From positions 62,001 to 126,000 of the forward strand of contig CALAMI010000010.1 of assembly GCA_937925685.1 (NCBI GenBank): a stretch of 64,000 bases of DNA. Direction: 5' to 3'. Made by a program: the position numbers and the translations under genes. Source of the DNA: Candidatus Binatia bacterium. Lineage in GTDB: Bacteria > Desulfobacterota > Binatia > HRBIN30. Positions 18,604 through 26,865 of the stretch are shown piece by piece; within the stretch, counting starts at the first letter, position 1, and the number at the start of each line of letters is the position of its first letter. The notes beneath the pieces are model-generated. The model did not search any database. It saw nothing but the letters and a program-made list of their open reading frames with translations, and was not told the origin of the DNA.

Positions 18604-20580
18604 ATGTCATGGGGAATCATCCTCACGGTGGCGGCGGCGCTTTACCTTTCCCCCGTAGCTGCATACGGACTCACCTTTTTGGTCGACTCGGCTCTAGATC
18701 TGCCAGATGCCAATCCGGGCGATGGCCTCTGCTCTGCCGGTGCACCCGATGTCTGTACCTTGCGTGCTGCGATCCAAGAGGCAAACGCAAATGTCGAAGA
18801 GGACACAATTCGTCTGCCAAGTACCGCGCCGCGCTTTCGCTTGACCACTCATGGATCGGATGAGGACGATGGTGCTCTAGGTGACCTCGACATCTTGGGG
18901 AACCTGATCATTGAAGGAATCGGACCTGGTGTTGTAACGATCGACGGAGACCGAGCGGATCGCATTTTCGACATTTACCCACCGGCGCAAGTAACCATTC
19001 GGAACTTGGTTTTACAGCAAGGGCAGGCGCAAGCAGCCGGTGGTGCAATCCGAAATCGGAGCGTCTTGCAACTGGAGGGCGTGACCTTTCGGGACAATGC
19101 TGTCATGGCTGGTTCTGGGGGGGCCTTGGCAAATTTGCCGGAAGCTGTGGCAGTGGTGAGAAACTGTACGTTTTTTAACAATGTTGCAGCTCCGAACGGT
19201 CAAGGGGGAGCTGTGGCGAACTTGTCAGGCGCGACGTTGGACCTCGACAGCGTGACTCTCAGTACGAACGGGGCGACGGCTGGAGGTGCGATTCACAACC
19301 TTGGGAGGGCAGGCATCCACAATTCCATTGTGGCGGCAAGTACGCTGGGCGCAAACTGTGCTGGGGTGCCACTCGTATCGCGCGGCTACAATTTGGACAC
19401 CGGAACCTCGTGCTTGTTGGATCAGGTTGGGGACCTAAACAATGCCGACCCTCGGCTGGCGGGTCTAGCCTTTAACGGGGGGCTAAGTCTGACCATGGCC
19501 CTCCAGCGAGGCAGCGATGCCATTGATCGTGGTGACGCAGAAGCGTGCCCTCAGCAGGACCAGCGAGGGTTCCCTCGGCCGGCCGACGGCAACGGCGACG
19601 GATTCAGCGTCTGTGATATCGGGGCGTTTGAAGTCAACCCACCGACACCGACACCGACAATCAGCCGCACGCCGACGCCCACGGTGCCAAGCGCGACGGC
19701 CACGCCAACGCCTAAGAACACGCTGTCGCCAACGATCCCTTCCTCTACAGCGACGAGCGTGGTTGAACCAAGTGCAACTGCGTCTTTTTCACCCACCATC
19801 TCTCGAGAGACTGCCTCCCCTACTCCCACGCCGACAAGCTTCACGGGCACCCCGACAGCTTCGGCCACGCCTGTTTGGGTGGTCCTCGAGGTTACGACGG
19901 TAATGGCTATTCCGGGTGCGCGCGTGCCTGTAGCCATACGTTTGCATACGGGTGGACAGCCGGTGGTGGCAGTCCAAGCCGAGGTGTCCTTCGACCCCGA
20001 ATATGCACCAATTGCGCCTCGCCGAGATGGCTTGCCGGATTGCACCCCTAATCTGGATCTCGGCAAGTCGTTCGAAGTGGCTTATCGACCCTTGTCTTGT
20101 GTCGGACAAGAATGCCGAAGTGTTTATGCCTTCTTATTTTCGCAAGCTGCACCTGTGAGTCTTCTTCCCGATGATGTGGTGCTTTGGACGTGTATGGTAG
20201 CCGTCGCCCCGTCGGCCAGCGAAGGCGCGTATACCCTAACAATTACGAAGGAGTTTATTGCTGACGACGAAGGTGATCGTGTGGGCACGGTACGCTTGAG
20301 TCATGGCGCCGTGATCGTTGCACTTCCGACACCGTCCCCAACCCCCACAGCAAGAGCGACGAGTACTGCTTCACCTACCGCCACAGTGACGAGCTACTGC
20401 GAAGGCGATTGTGATGGCAACCGTATGGTGACCATCGAAGAACTCGTAACGATGGTGGCCATTGCGTTAGAGTTGCGTCCGGCAATCGATTGTATGGCTG
20501 GAGACCGTGACGGAAATGGCGCGATTACCGTAGATGAAATCGTCGCTGCAGTTAGTCGTGTGCTCTCTGGGTGTATATAA
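18604..20580 (+). CDS. exported beta-helix protein with CSLREA, cohesin-like and dockerin-like regions
   Basis: 658 residues from the ATG at 18604, chosen because a signal peptide starts there (MSWGIILTVAAALYLSPVAA); no ribosome site supports this or the ATG at 18514. Next comes a CSLREA-type region (FLVDSALDLPDANPGDGLC then TLRAAIQEANA), then a right-handed beta-helix of short repeats (about 60-300) with IDRGDAEACPQQDQRGFPRP, the choice-of-anchor signature. A Pro/Thr linker (19638-19872) leads to a cohesin-like beta-sandwich (AIPGARVPVAIRL, VQAEVSFDPEY). The C terminus has two EF-hand-like loops, DCDGNRMVTIEEL and DRDGNGAITVDEI, as in type I dockerins. It is probably a surface or secreted protein that binds Ca2+. 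No partner is visible nearby. Confidence 0.78.
   Translation: MSWGIILTVAAALYLSPVAAYGLTFLVDSALDLPDANPGDGLCSAGAPDVCTLRAAIQEANANVEEDTIRLPSTAPRFRLTTHGSDEDDGALGDLDILGNLIIEGIGPGVVTIDGDRADRIFDIYPPAQVTIRNLVLQQGQAQAAGGAIRNRSVLQLEGVTFRDNAVMAGSGGALANLPEAVAVVRNCTFFNNVAAPNGQGGAVANLSGATLDLDSVTLSTNGATAGGAIHNLGRAGIHNSIVAASTLGANCAGVPLVSRGYNLDTGTSCLLDQVGDLNNADPRLAGLAFNGGLSLTMALQRGSDAIDRGDAEACPQQDQRGFPRPADGNGDGFSVCDIGAFEVNPPTPTPTISRTPTPTVPSATATPTPKNTLSPTIPSSTATSVVEPSATASFSPTISRETASPTPTPTSFTGTPTASATPVWVVLEVTTVMAIPGARVPVAIRLHTGGQPVVAVQAEVSFDPEYAPIAPRRDGLPDCTPNLDLGKSFEVAYRPLSCVGQECRSVYAFLFSQAAPVSLLPDDVVLWTCMVAVAPSASEGAYTLTITKEFIADDEGDRVGTVRLSHGAVIVALPTPSPTPTARATSTASPTATVTSYCEGDCDGNRMVTIEELVTMVAIALELRPAIDCMAGDRDGNGAITVDEIVAAVSRVLSGCI
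19638..19872 (+). repeat. Pro/Thr/Ser-rich low-complexity linker
   Basis: About 78 codons of short PT, TPT and SAT units (for example PTPTPTISRTPTPTVPSATAT) inside the beta-helix/dockerin-like protein. The DNA is a run of imperfect ACN-CCN hexamers. Such linkers separate extracellular domains and are often glycosylated. A shorter stretch of the same kind (PTPSPTPTARATST) lies before the dockerin-like end. Confidence 0.85.
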
Positions 20581-20603
20581 CCGGCAGAGTCAAGGAGGAA
20601 ATG

Positions 20604-21026
20604 ATGGCCAGTGTGTTTACCCGGATTATCCAGGGCGAGTTACCAGCCCGCTTTGTTTGGAAGGATCAACACTGCGTGGCCTTTTTGTCCATCCATCCGC
20701 TCCGGCGGGGGCACACTCTTGTGGTTCCCCGCGAGCAGATTGATCATTGGTTGGACTTGCCAACACCGCTGTTGACACATCTTACGATCGTTGCCCAGAA
20801 CATTGGACGGGGCCTTCAGAAAGCTTTTAGGCCCACGAAAGTCGGCCTCATGCTTGCCGGCCTCGAGGTTCCCCACGTGCACTTCCATGTGGTCCCGATC
20901 GACTCTGTGCATGATTTGGACTTTGCTCGCCAGGACCTGAACCCGCGCGCCGAAGATTTGGATAGCGCTGCCGAAGCCATCCGGGCAGCGCTGCGTGATC
21001 TAGGTTTCATCGAAGTGGTGAGGTAA
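20604..21026 (+). CDS. HIT family protein
   Basis: 140 residues from the ATG at 20604, 5 nt after AGGAGG; another ATG lies one codon before. The histidine-triad motif H-x-H-x-H is complete in VPHVHFHVVPI near residue 92-101, and the fold markers FTRIIQGELPARFVWKD and FLSIHPLRRGHTLVVPR are present. HIT proteins hydrolyse dinucleoside polyphosphates or nucleoside phosphoramidates; the substrate cannot be read from sequence. It lies 23 nt after the beta-helix gene and 76 nt before yceI. Confidence 0.92.
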   Translation: MASVFTRIIQGELPARFVWKDQHCVAFLSIHPLRRGHTLVVPREQIDHWLDLPTPLLTHLTIVAQNIGRGLQKAFRPTKVGLMLAGLEVPHVHFHVVPIDSVHDLDFARQDLNPRAEDLDSAAEAIRAALRDLGFIEVVR

Positions 21027-21102
21027 TCGCTTGGGCTTTACGAGTTCGAGCGATTACGCGGGCAAAATCCATTGGGTAACTCAGGGAGGAGAAGGTGTCA
21101 GT

Positions 21103-21705
21103 GTGAGCCGAAGCAGACTGTGCAAAGTCCTGATGTCCTGGTGCTTCGCTGCGAGTGTCGGATCGGCGTACGCCGAACAGGTGTATGAGATTGATCCTGC
21201 TCATACCGCAGCCCACTTCGCGGTACGCCACATGATGGTCTCTACGGTCCGGGGACGGATGGGCAAGGTCACCGGAACGGTGTTTCTGGAGGAAGACGAC
21301 GTCACCCGCTCGCGTGTGGAAGCGATGATCGATGCTTCTGAAATTGATACGGGTGAGCCGAAACGCGACCAACACCTCCGCTCTGCGGATTTTCTCGACA
21401 CCTCGAAGTACTCGTCGATTAGTTTTCGATCGAAACGAGTGCGGAAGCTCGCTGGCGACAAATACGAAGTCGTTGGAGACCTGACAATGAAGGGGATCAC
21501 CAAGGAAGTGACACTTGACGTCGAGGGAGTGCCGCGGCCTTTTATAGACCCCTTTGGCAAGGAGCGGATGGGCGGCACGGTTAGGACGAAAATCAACCGG
21601 CAAGACTTTGGTGTCAATTTCCATAAGGTGATGGACAACGGCGGACTGCTAGTTGGGAATGATGTTGAGATCACTATCGATGTCGAAGTTGTTCGCCGAG
21701 AGTAA
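21103..21705 (+). CDS. YceI family periplasmic lipid-binding protein
   Basis: 200 residues from a GTG at 21103, about 11 nt after GGGAGGAG. This start gives a signal peptide (MSRSRLCKVLMSWCFAAS then VGSAYA/EQ). The mature part is a YceI beta-barrel: YEIDPAHTAAHFAVRHMMVSTVRG, GEPKRDQHLRSADFLDTSKY and VVGDLTMKGITKEVTLDVE are all family landmarks. These lipocalin-like proteins bind polyisoprenoids or fatty acids in the periplasm. It may be co-transcribed with the HIT gene. Confidence 0.92.
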   Translation: MSRSRLCKVLMSWCFAASVGSAYAEQVYEIDPAHTAAHFAVRHMMVSTVRGRMGKVTGTVFLEEDDVTRSRVEAMIDASEIDTGEPKRDQHLRSADFLDTSKYSSISFRSKRVRKLAGDKYEVVGDLTMKGITKEVTLDVEGVPRPFIDPFGKERMGGTVRTKINRQDFGVNFHKVMDNGGLLVGNDVEITIDVEVVRRE

Positions 21706-22042
21706 GCGACGCCGCTAAGAGGCTGGTTGTTCGGCGCCGCCTCCTTGTACCCGTGCAGACTTGGAGGAAACGGCTCTGTTGCGAATCGCTAGCGTGGTTA
21801 CGTGCGGTGTCTCTGACGGTAGCAGGGTTCGTGGACAGCACGGGATTTGGCAACGATTGCAAGCTTGGGGAGCCGCTGTTGGAATCAAGTGCCGATCGGC
21901 GCTTTGCGCGAAATAGATCCCCTCGTGCTTTCCCCTTTGAGAAACTAGGCAGTGTTGGGCCGACGCTTGGTTAGAATTGTGCATGATCCGTGCTCGAGAC
22001 GGAATGGTTCTTTGCGTGCTGCCCCTTTGTCCGAGGGAGTTT
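21706..22042. other. 337-nt intergenic region between converging yceI and DUF1329 genes
   Basis: No gene is supported. Short open frames occur on both strands but have neither ribosome sites nor recognisable content. A GC-rich stem (21706-21714 with 21732-21740, one mismatch) follows the yceI stop but has no T run, so it is not a standard terminator. Confidence 0.5.
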
Positions 22043-23407
22043 TCACTTGCCGTAGCGTGTAAGGGTCATTGGATCGAACAAGCTGGGATCGAGGGGAACT
22101 CGCCTTTGGGCTGGCGCTTGGGGGTCTGCTCGAAGACCGCCCAAAGTGGCACGGTCCAGCTTGACGTTCTCCGCACATGCCCAAATAATGCTACTAGCGG
22201 GTAACCACTCCGGGTCCTGCGCGTCACCCGCCATATGGTTAACCCGCGCTTGCATTTGGTAATTGTGCACGAGTTCTCCCCTCCAGCTAAACTTCCGGTT
22301 CCAAGCGCCATCCCACGTTTCCGCATCGATCCATAGCTCGATTCGCCCGTAGAGGTAGTACTTGTCTCTGGGGACAGCCTCTACGATCCACATTGGCCGC
22401 TTGGCCAGCGCGGAGTCCGTCGGTGCCCACGGCACGCCTTTCCACCCTGGCAGCCAGAATCCCGCGGTTGGCGGGTTGAGGTCGGTCACAATATTCCAGC
22501 CCCCACCGGGAACAGGGGTGATGGGAATAGGGCCGCTGACGGCCGCAGGATCGACGATGCGTAAGGCATCGCGTTTTCCAATGAGTTTGAACTGAAAATC
22601 CTCTGGTTTCCCATCAAAAAAAAATCCGTCGTCTCCGCTGATATCGGACCCGAGATAGCCATCGGACCGGTTTGCTGGACTCACGGCCCGTACTCTCCGT
22701 AATGCGGGTACGTAGGCCCACACCGAATCGCGCTTGTCGGGATCGCGGTAACGCCAAGTGAGCGACGAGGTTCCCTGTAAGTCGGCTGGTGATTTGGTGA
22801 CACCGAGAAATTGGCTTTGGAGACGATTTGGGTTGGGCTGTCGATATTTCGGCGGTACGCCGTCATAGAAATTAAACCACCCATCGGCAACAATTCCGCG
22901 GTCGAGCCCGCGGCGACTCAACATGGCGACTAAGGTACGGTTGTAACTTGAACCGCCGTACCAATACGCCAGGAACTGATTCCAGACAATCTTTACGCCT
23001 GCTTTCGGGTCGTTCGGATCGATATGAGGGAAAGGAATGCCGTAGTAAAAATCGGGTTGTCTCCCGGTGGATTTGTCCACGATGGTTCCGCGCTCGTCCA
23101 CGTCGAGGGTCGTAGCGTTTTTTTCCGTGGCCTCGAGAAAAGACCGTTCCCACTTTGCCGTGCCAAGAGGGTACGAAACAATTCGGTTGCGGTACTCGCC
23201 TTTTTCGTAGTGTTTGAGGATCTCTGGTGGCAGTAGGTCTTTGGCGAGGTGGGCATTGGTCTGATCGAGATAGTCCCCTACGCGTAAGCCCGCTGCGACC
23301 TCTAGGTTTTCCTGCGTTTGCGCATGCGCCTGCAGTGGCACGGCGACGCCAAACACGGCAAAAAGAACCAAACTCCCTGTTTGCGAACGTAATATTCTCC
23401 CGTGCAT
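22043..23407 (-). CDS. DUF1329 domain-containing exported protein
   Basis: 454 residues from the ATG at 23407, which begins a signal peptide (MHGRILRSQTGSLVLFAVFG, cleaved after AHA). The rest matches DUF1329 (PF07044): SLTWRYRDPDKRDSVWAYVP, RRVRAVSPANRSD, a DGFFFDGKPEDFQFKLIG stretch and YGRIELWIDAETW. DUF1329 proteins are LolA/LppX-like outer-membrane-associated proteins of proteobacteria, often beside RND or hydrocarbon/steroid degradation genes, and are thought to bind hydrophobic ligands. It diverges from the DUF35/thiolase block and shares its control region, including the TetR-type palindrome, so it may help take up the substrate. Confidence 0.88.
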   Translation of the reverse strand: MHGRILRSQTGSLVLFAVFGVAVPLQAHAQTQENLEVAAGLRVGDYLDQTNAHLAKDLLPPEILKHYEKGEYRNRIVSYPLGTAKWERSFLEATEKNATTLDVDERGTIVDKSTGRQPDFYYGIPFPHIDPNDPKAGVKIVWNQFLAYWYGGSSYNRTLVAMLSRRGLDRGIVADGWFNFYDGVPPKYRQPNPNRLQSQFLGVTKSPADLQGTSSLTWRYRDPDKRDSVWAYVPALRRVRAVSPANRSDGYLGSDISGDDGFFFDGKPEDFQFKLIGKRDALRIVDPAAVSGPIPITPVPGGGWNIVTDLNPPTAGFWLPGWKGVPWAPTDSALAKRPMWIVEAVPRDKYYLYGRIELWIDAETWDGAWNRKFSWRGELVHNYQMQARVNHMAGDAQDPEWLPASSIIWACAENVKLDRATLGGLRADPQAPAQRRVPLDPSLFDPMTLTRYGK

Positions 23408-23501
23408 CCCATCCCTTCCCTTTCTGCCCAGAATTTTGCGACCTTGTTTCTTTGATTCTTTTCCGAAGGAAATTAGCGCCATGTCTGTAGCACCGAGTTG
23501 C

Positions 23502-23530
23502 TTGACAAACAAACGTTCGTTGGCGTACAT
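23502..23530 (+). promoter_or_regulatory. promoter with TetR-type operator, DUF35/thiolase block
   Basis: TTGACA (23502-23507) is a perfect -35 box and GTACAT (23525-23530) a plausible -10 at 17-nt spacing. Between them, 23508-23521 reads AACAAACGTTCGTT, a palindrome with one mismatch. The same 22-nt stretch, differing at one base, precedes the tetR gene at 29411. The position between -35 and -10 suits repression by a TetR protein. The site may also act on the divergent DUF1329 gene. Confidence 0.7.
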
Positions 23531-23539
23531 GCGCAAGCC

Positions 23540-24010
23540 ATGCGGTTGGGAGACATGGTAATCGAGCCCATGACGCAACGCCAAGTCATGGAGTTTCCTT
23601 ACAAGCACTCGACGGGCCCGATTGTTGGCCGATTTCTTGCCGCTTTGAAGGAACAGCGGCAAATTTGGGGGCAAAGGGTTTCTGGCGGGGCGGTGATCGT
23701 GCCACCGCAGGGGTATTCGGAGTGGGATGGCAGTGCTGGAACAGAGTGGGTACCGGTGGAAGACCAAGGAGTCGTAGTGGCGGTGGCCAAGGTGTGGCAA
23801 CCGGTCGAGCGACTCCACCCGTTTCCCGAGCCGTTCGCCTACGTTTTAGTCAGGCTTGAGGGGGCAGACACGGCCTTGCTGCACGTGGTAAAGACGGACT
23901 TCGATCACGTCCGCATTGGTTCGCGGGTGCGCGCGGAGTGGCTGCCCGATGGGGAACGACGTGGCTCCATTTGGGATATCCGCGAGTTCCGCTTGCTGCC
24001 TGCCGCGTAA
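23540..24010 (+). CDS. DUF35-type OB-fold protein without zinc cysteines
   Basis: 156 residues from the ATG at 23540; ATG at 23555 is an alternative and the promoter boxes exclude earlier starts. The shape is that of DUF35 (ChsH2 DUF35-domain-like) proteins: an N-terminal helix FLAALKEQRQIWGQR, a zinc-ribbon position, VIVPPQGYSEW, then an OB fold (VEDQGVVVAVAKVW, FAYVLVRLEGADTALLHVV, IGSRVRAEWLPDG). All four cysteines of the rubredoxin-like ribbon are missing. DUF35 proteins pair with thiolase-fold enzymes; two such enzymes lie downstream. It heads the rightward block after the TetR-type operator. Confidence 0.78.
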   Translation: MRLGDMVIEPMTQRQVMEFPYKHSTGPIVGRFLAALKEQRQIWGQRVSGGAVIVPPQGYSEWDGSAGTEWVPVEDQGVVVAVAKVWQPVERLHPFPEPFAYVLVRLEGADTALLHVVKTDFDHVRIGSRVRAEWLPDGERRGSIWDIREFRLLPAA

Positions 24011-24048
24011 CCGACCCATTAGGCGCGTGGGTTGCAGGAGGTATTAAA

Positions 24049-24549
24049 ATGAAGTGTTCAGCCCCACCCGAGACACCGGTGAAATACGTTGAGGCAGTGG
24101 TGTGGTTGCCGTACCACTATGTTGCCGGAGACTACCGAGCAGTGTACTTGCGGGCCTTGAAGGACAAGAAAATTTTAGGATCGCGCTGCGATGTCACGAA
24201 GAAGGTTTTCGTACCCCCGGTGATCAACTCGCCGGAAAGCTTTGCGCCGTGCTCCGAACTCGTGCAGGTGAGTGACCAGGGCAGGATCACGACGTTTTGC
24301 ATTGTGAACATTCCGGTCATCGGTCGGAATTTAGAACTGCCTTATGTGGCTGCCTCGGTGCTCCTGGACGGAGCCGATATCCCGATCTTTGCCCTAATCC
24401 AGGAGTGTCGGACGGAAGACGTGCACATGGGCATGCGCGTCGAGGCAGTATGGAAGCCGGATGGGCAGAGGCAGGGTGATCATGAAGATATTTTGTATTT
24501 TCGCCCGAGCCAGAGCTCGTCTTCGGGGGAATGGCCGCGTCCGATCTAA
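24049..24549 (+). CDS. DUF35-type OB-fold protein with partial zinc ribbon
   Basis: 166 residues from the ATG at 24049, 7 nt after AGGAGG. It has the same layout as the preceding gene: YLRALKDKKILGSRC, VFVPPVINSPESFAPC, then the OB fold (VSDQGRITTFCIVNIPV, YVAASVLLDGADIPIFALIQ, MGMRVEAVWKPDGQRQG). Only two of the ribbon cysteines remain, each without its CxxC partner, so zinc binding is doubtful. Two DUF35 proteins beside two thiolase-fold proteins suggest a hetero-oligomer as in the ChsH2-Ltp2 retro-aldolase. The Cys/PP pattern identifies the family even though the metal site has decayed. Confidence 0.78.
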   Translation: MKCSAPPETPVKYVEAVVWLPYHYVAGDYRAVYLRALKDKKILGSRCDVTKKVFVPPVINSPESFAPCSELVQVSDQGRITTFCIVNIPVIGRNLELPYVAASVLLDGADIPIFALIQECRTEDVHMGMRVEAVWKPDGQRQGDHEDILYFRPSQSSSSGEWPRPI

Positions 24550-24561
24550 GAGGGGAAGGTC

Positions 24562-25683
24562 ATGCCACAATTACGGAATGTTGCCATAGTGGCCTTTGCC
24601 CAGTTGCCGGTGGTGGCACGCGATGAACATCGGACAGCCACGGAAATGCTTTATCTTGCTGTGCGACAAGCACTGGAGCAGTGCCAGGCGAGACGGGACG
24701 ACATTGATTACCAGATCGCGGGGTCGACGGATTACATGGACGGTCGCCCCTTTGGCTTCGTTACGGCGCTCGAGTCGCTTGGTTCCTGGCCGCCGCGCCA
24801 GGACTTGCACTTGGAGATGGACGGGACGTTTTGTGCTTACTACGCCTGGCTGCGCATGCAGGCGGGCGACTGTGAAACTGCGCTGGTAGTCGCCCATGGC
24901 AAGGTATCGGAGGGAGATCCGCGGAGGGTGACGAACTTGCAGATGGACCCTTACTACCACGCTCCACTCGGCATCGACGCCATCGCATCGTCTGCCTTGC
25001 AGGCAAGCATGTATATGGCACGCACGGGTGTCGGGGATCACGAACTTGCTCGCGTGGCGGCACGAAACCGTGCCCACGGGGCCCGCAATCCGGATAACCA
25101 GGTGCGTGCGGTGGCTACCGCAGAGGAATTGCAAAGTACCCCCTTCGTGGTGGAGCCGTTGCGGCAGGGGTACTTGGCTCCTGTAGGCGAAACCGCCACC
25201 TGTCTTATTCTGGCCGTTGAAGGCAAGGCTGAGCGAATGTGCGATCGACCTGTTTGGATTCACGGCGTGGACCACCGCTCCGAACTTCAGACCTTAGGCG
25301 CCCGCGACTTGTCGCGGAGCGCCGGGGCACGGTTGGCGAGTGAGAGAGCATTGGCTCTGGCTGGGCTAGACCGTGCTGACCAAGTGGACTTGGCAGAACT
25401 AGCCGCCACCAACCCTGCTGAGGAAATGGTGCTATGTGATGCTTTGGGGCTGGACCCGTTTGCCTCGCGCCCTGTGTTAAATCCCTCTGGAGGTCCTCTA
25501 TGTGCGGACCCAGTGATGAGCACCGGGCTCATTCGCTTGGGAGAGGCCTTTCGCCAGTTGGCTGGGCGTGCTGGTGAGCGGACGGTGAGCGGCGCTGAGA
25601 TGGCGCTGGTGCACGGCCAACAAGGGCACTGCCTGCAAACAAATATCGTATGGATCTGCGGGACGAGGAGGAGATGGTCATGA
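24562..25683 (+). CDS. thiolase-fold protein (lipid-transfer/Ltp2-like), first of pair
   Basis: 373 residues, ATG preceded by GAGGGGAAGG. Thiolase-superfamily landmarks are VAIVAFAQLPV, ALVVAHGKVSEGD, ATCLILAVEG, ELAATNPAEEMVLCDALGL and NPSGGPLCADPV. At the place of the nucleophilic Cys the protein reads LEMDGTFCAYY, so the Cys is replaced by Thr in my alignment, and the catalytic GHP motif reads ADP. It is therefore unlikely to be a classical thiolase. Ltp2-type retro-aldolases of steroid side-chain degradation have the same fold, lack thiolase catalysis and work with DUF35 partners. It overlaps the next gene by ATGA. Confidence 0.8.
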   Translation: MPQLRNVAIVAFAQLPVVARDEHRTATEMLYLAVRQALEQCQARRDDIDYQIAGSTDYMDGRPFGFVTALESLGSWPPRQDLHLEMDGTFCAYYAWLRMQAGDCETALVVAHGKVSEGDPRRVTNLQMDPYYHAPLGIDAIASSALQASMYMARTGVGDHELARVAARNRAHGARNPDNQVRAVATAEELQSTPFVVEPLRQGYLAPVGETATCLILAVEGKAERMCDRPVWIHGVDHRSELQTLGARDLSRSAGARLASERALALAGLDRADQVDLAELAATNPAEEMVLCDALGLDPFASRPVLNPSGGPLCADPVMSTGLIRLGEAFRQLAGRAGERTVSGAEMALVHGQQGHCLQTNIVWICGTRRRWS

Positions 25684-26831
25684 AGCGGCCGGTTGCGGTC
25701 GTGGGTGTCGGGCAGACCCATCACGCATCCCGTCGCTCTGACGTGAGCATCGCTGGACTTGTCCGGGAGGCTGTCGACCGCGCCCTCCTGGATGCAGGTT
25801 TGGAGCACAAGGACATCGATGCCGTGATTATCGGCAAGGCTCCGGATATGCTCGAGGGAGTGGCGCAGCCAGAGCAATATCTGGTTGGCGCTGTCGGTGC
25901 TCATATGAAGCCGATGTTGCGTGTGCACACTGCAGGTTCGGTGGGGGCGTCAACCGCCATTACCGCGGCAACGCATGTGGCTTCCGGGCTGTATAATCGA
26001 GTGTTGACCGTGGCCTTCGAAAAACAGTCCGAGGGAAACACCATGTGGGCACTCTCCCCGAATTTACCGTTTACCGCCCCACTGGTTGCGGGTGCTGGCG
26101 GGTACTTCGCGCCGTACTGCCGGGAATACATCGCCCGCACTAAGGCCCCGCTCCACATTGGCCCGCTGACGATGGTGTATGCGCGGGAGAACGGAGCGCG
26201 AAACGAGTACGCACATTTGCGGGAGCCGGTTACGGTCGAGCAAGTGATGGAGACCCCTATGCTGTGGGATCCAATTCGTTTCGGTGAAACTTGTCCCGCT
26301 TCGGACGGTGCGGCAGCAATGATTTTGGCGTGCGAAGAGTTGGCGAAAAAGGGGCCGCGGCGACCTGCATGGATCAAGGCTGCTTACACCTTCGCGGAGG
26401 CCATGTGGGTTCCGAACCGCGACCAGGTGAGCCCCAAGGCGGGGCAAATTTGCGCCGGCAAGGTGTACGAGGCAGCAGGAATCACGGATCCCTGGAAGGA
26501 AATCGATACCGCTGAGCTCTACGTGCCCTTTTCCTGGTTTCAAGCCATGTGGTTAGAGAACTTAGGGTTTTGTGCCGAAGGTGAGGGGTGGAAGGCGATC
26601 GACCGGGGCGACACCCGCTTCGGTGGCCGGCTGCCCATCGACCCCTCCGGGGGCGTTCTATGTACCAACCCGATCGGAGCTTCTGGTATGTTGCGCTTGG
26701 CGGAGGCGGCTCTGCAAGTGATGGGGAGAGCCGGATCGCATCAGGTCGAAGGAGCGAAAACGGCACTGGGGCATGCGTATGGAGGCGGTGCGCAGTACTT
26801 CGCCATGTGGGTGGTGAGCAGCGAGCTGTAA
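25680..26831 (+). CDS. thiolase-fold protein (lipid-transfer/Ltp2-like), second of pair
   Basis: 383 residues from the ATG at 25680, which overlaps the preceding stop as ATGA and has AGGAGG 8 nt upstream. Landmarks are VAVVGVGQT, RVHTAGSVGASTAI, NRVLTVAFEKQSEG, GAAAMILACEELA and DPSGGVLCTNPIGASGMLRLAEAA. The thiolase Cys position reads Gly (TAGSVG) and GHP reads TNP. A late His is kept in GHAYGGGAQYF. It probably forms a heterodimer with the preceding protein, together with the DUF35 pair, and cleaves a beta-hydroxyacyl-CoA by retro-aldol reaction. The reaction is inferred. Confidence 0.82.
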   Translation: MKRPVAVVGVGQTHHASRRSDVSIAGLVREAVDRALLDAGLEHKDIDAVIIGKAPDMLEGVAQPEQYLVGAVGAHMKPMLRVHTAGSVGASTAITAATHVASGLYNRVLTVAFEKQSEGNTMWALSPNLPFTAPLVAGAGGYFAPYCREYIARTKAPLHIGPLTMVYARENGARNEYAHLREPVTVEQVMETPMLWDPIRFGETCPASDGAAAMILACEELAKKGPRRPAWIKAAYTFAEAMWVPNRDQVSPKAGQICAGKVYEAAGITDPWKEIDTAELYVPFSWFQAMWLENLGFCAEGEGWKAIDRGDTRFGGRLPIDPSGGVLCTNPIGASGMLRLAEAALQVMGRAGSHQVEGAKTALGHAYGGGAQYFAMWVVSSEL

Positions 26832-26865
26832 TGGCAATGACCTTGCAGTTTTCGAGGAGGAACCT

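Noticed and set aside
21706-21740. GC-rich inverted repeat after yceI as a terminator
   Set aside because: The stem has a mismatch, a long loop and no T run after it.
21715-21984. Small minus-strand gene of 89 codons between yceI and DUF1329
   Set aside because: There is no ribosome site, no signal peptide or domain, and the composition is unlike neighbouring genes.
24571-25275. 234-codon open frame antisense to the first thiolase-fold gene
   Set aside because: It is a shadow of a real gene; the composition is His/Arg/Pro-rich with no domain.
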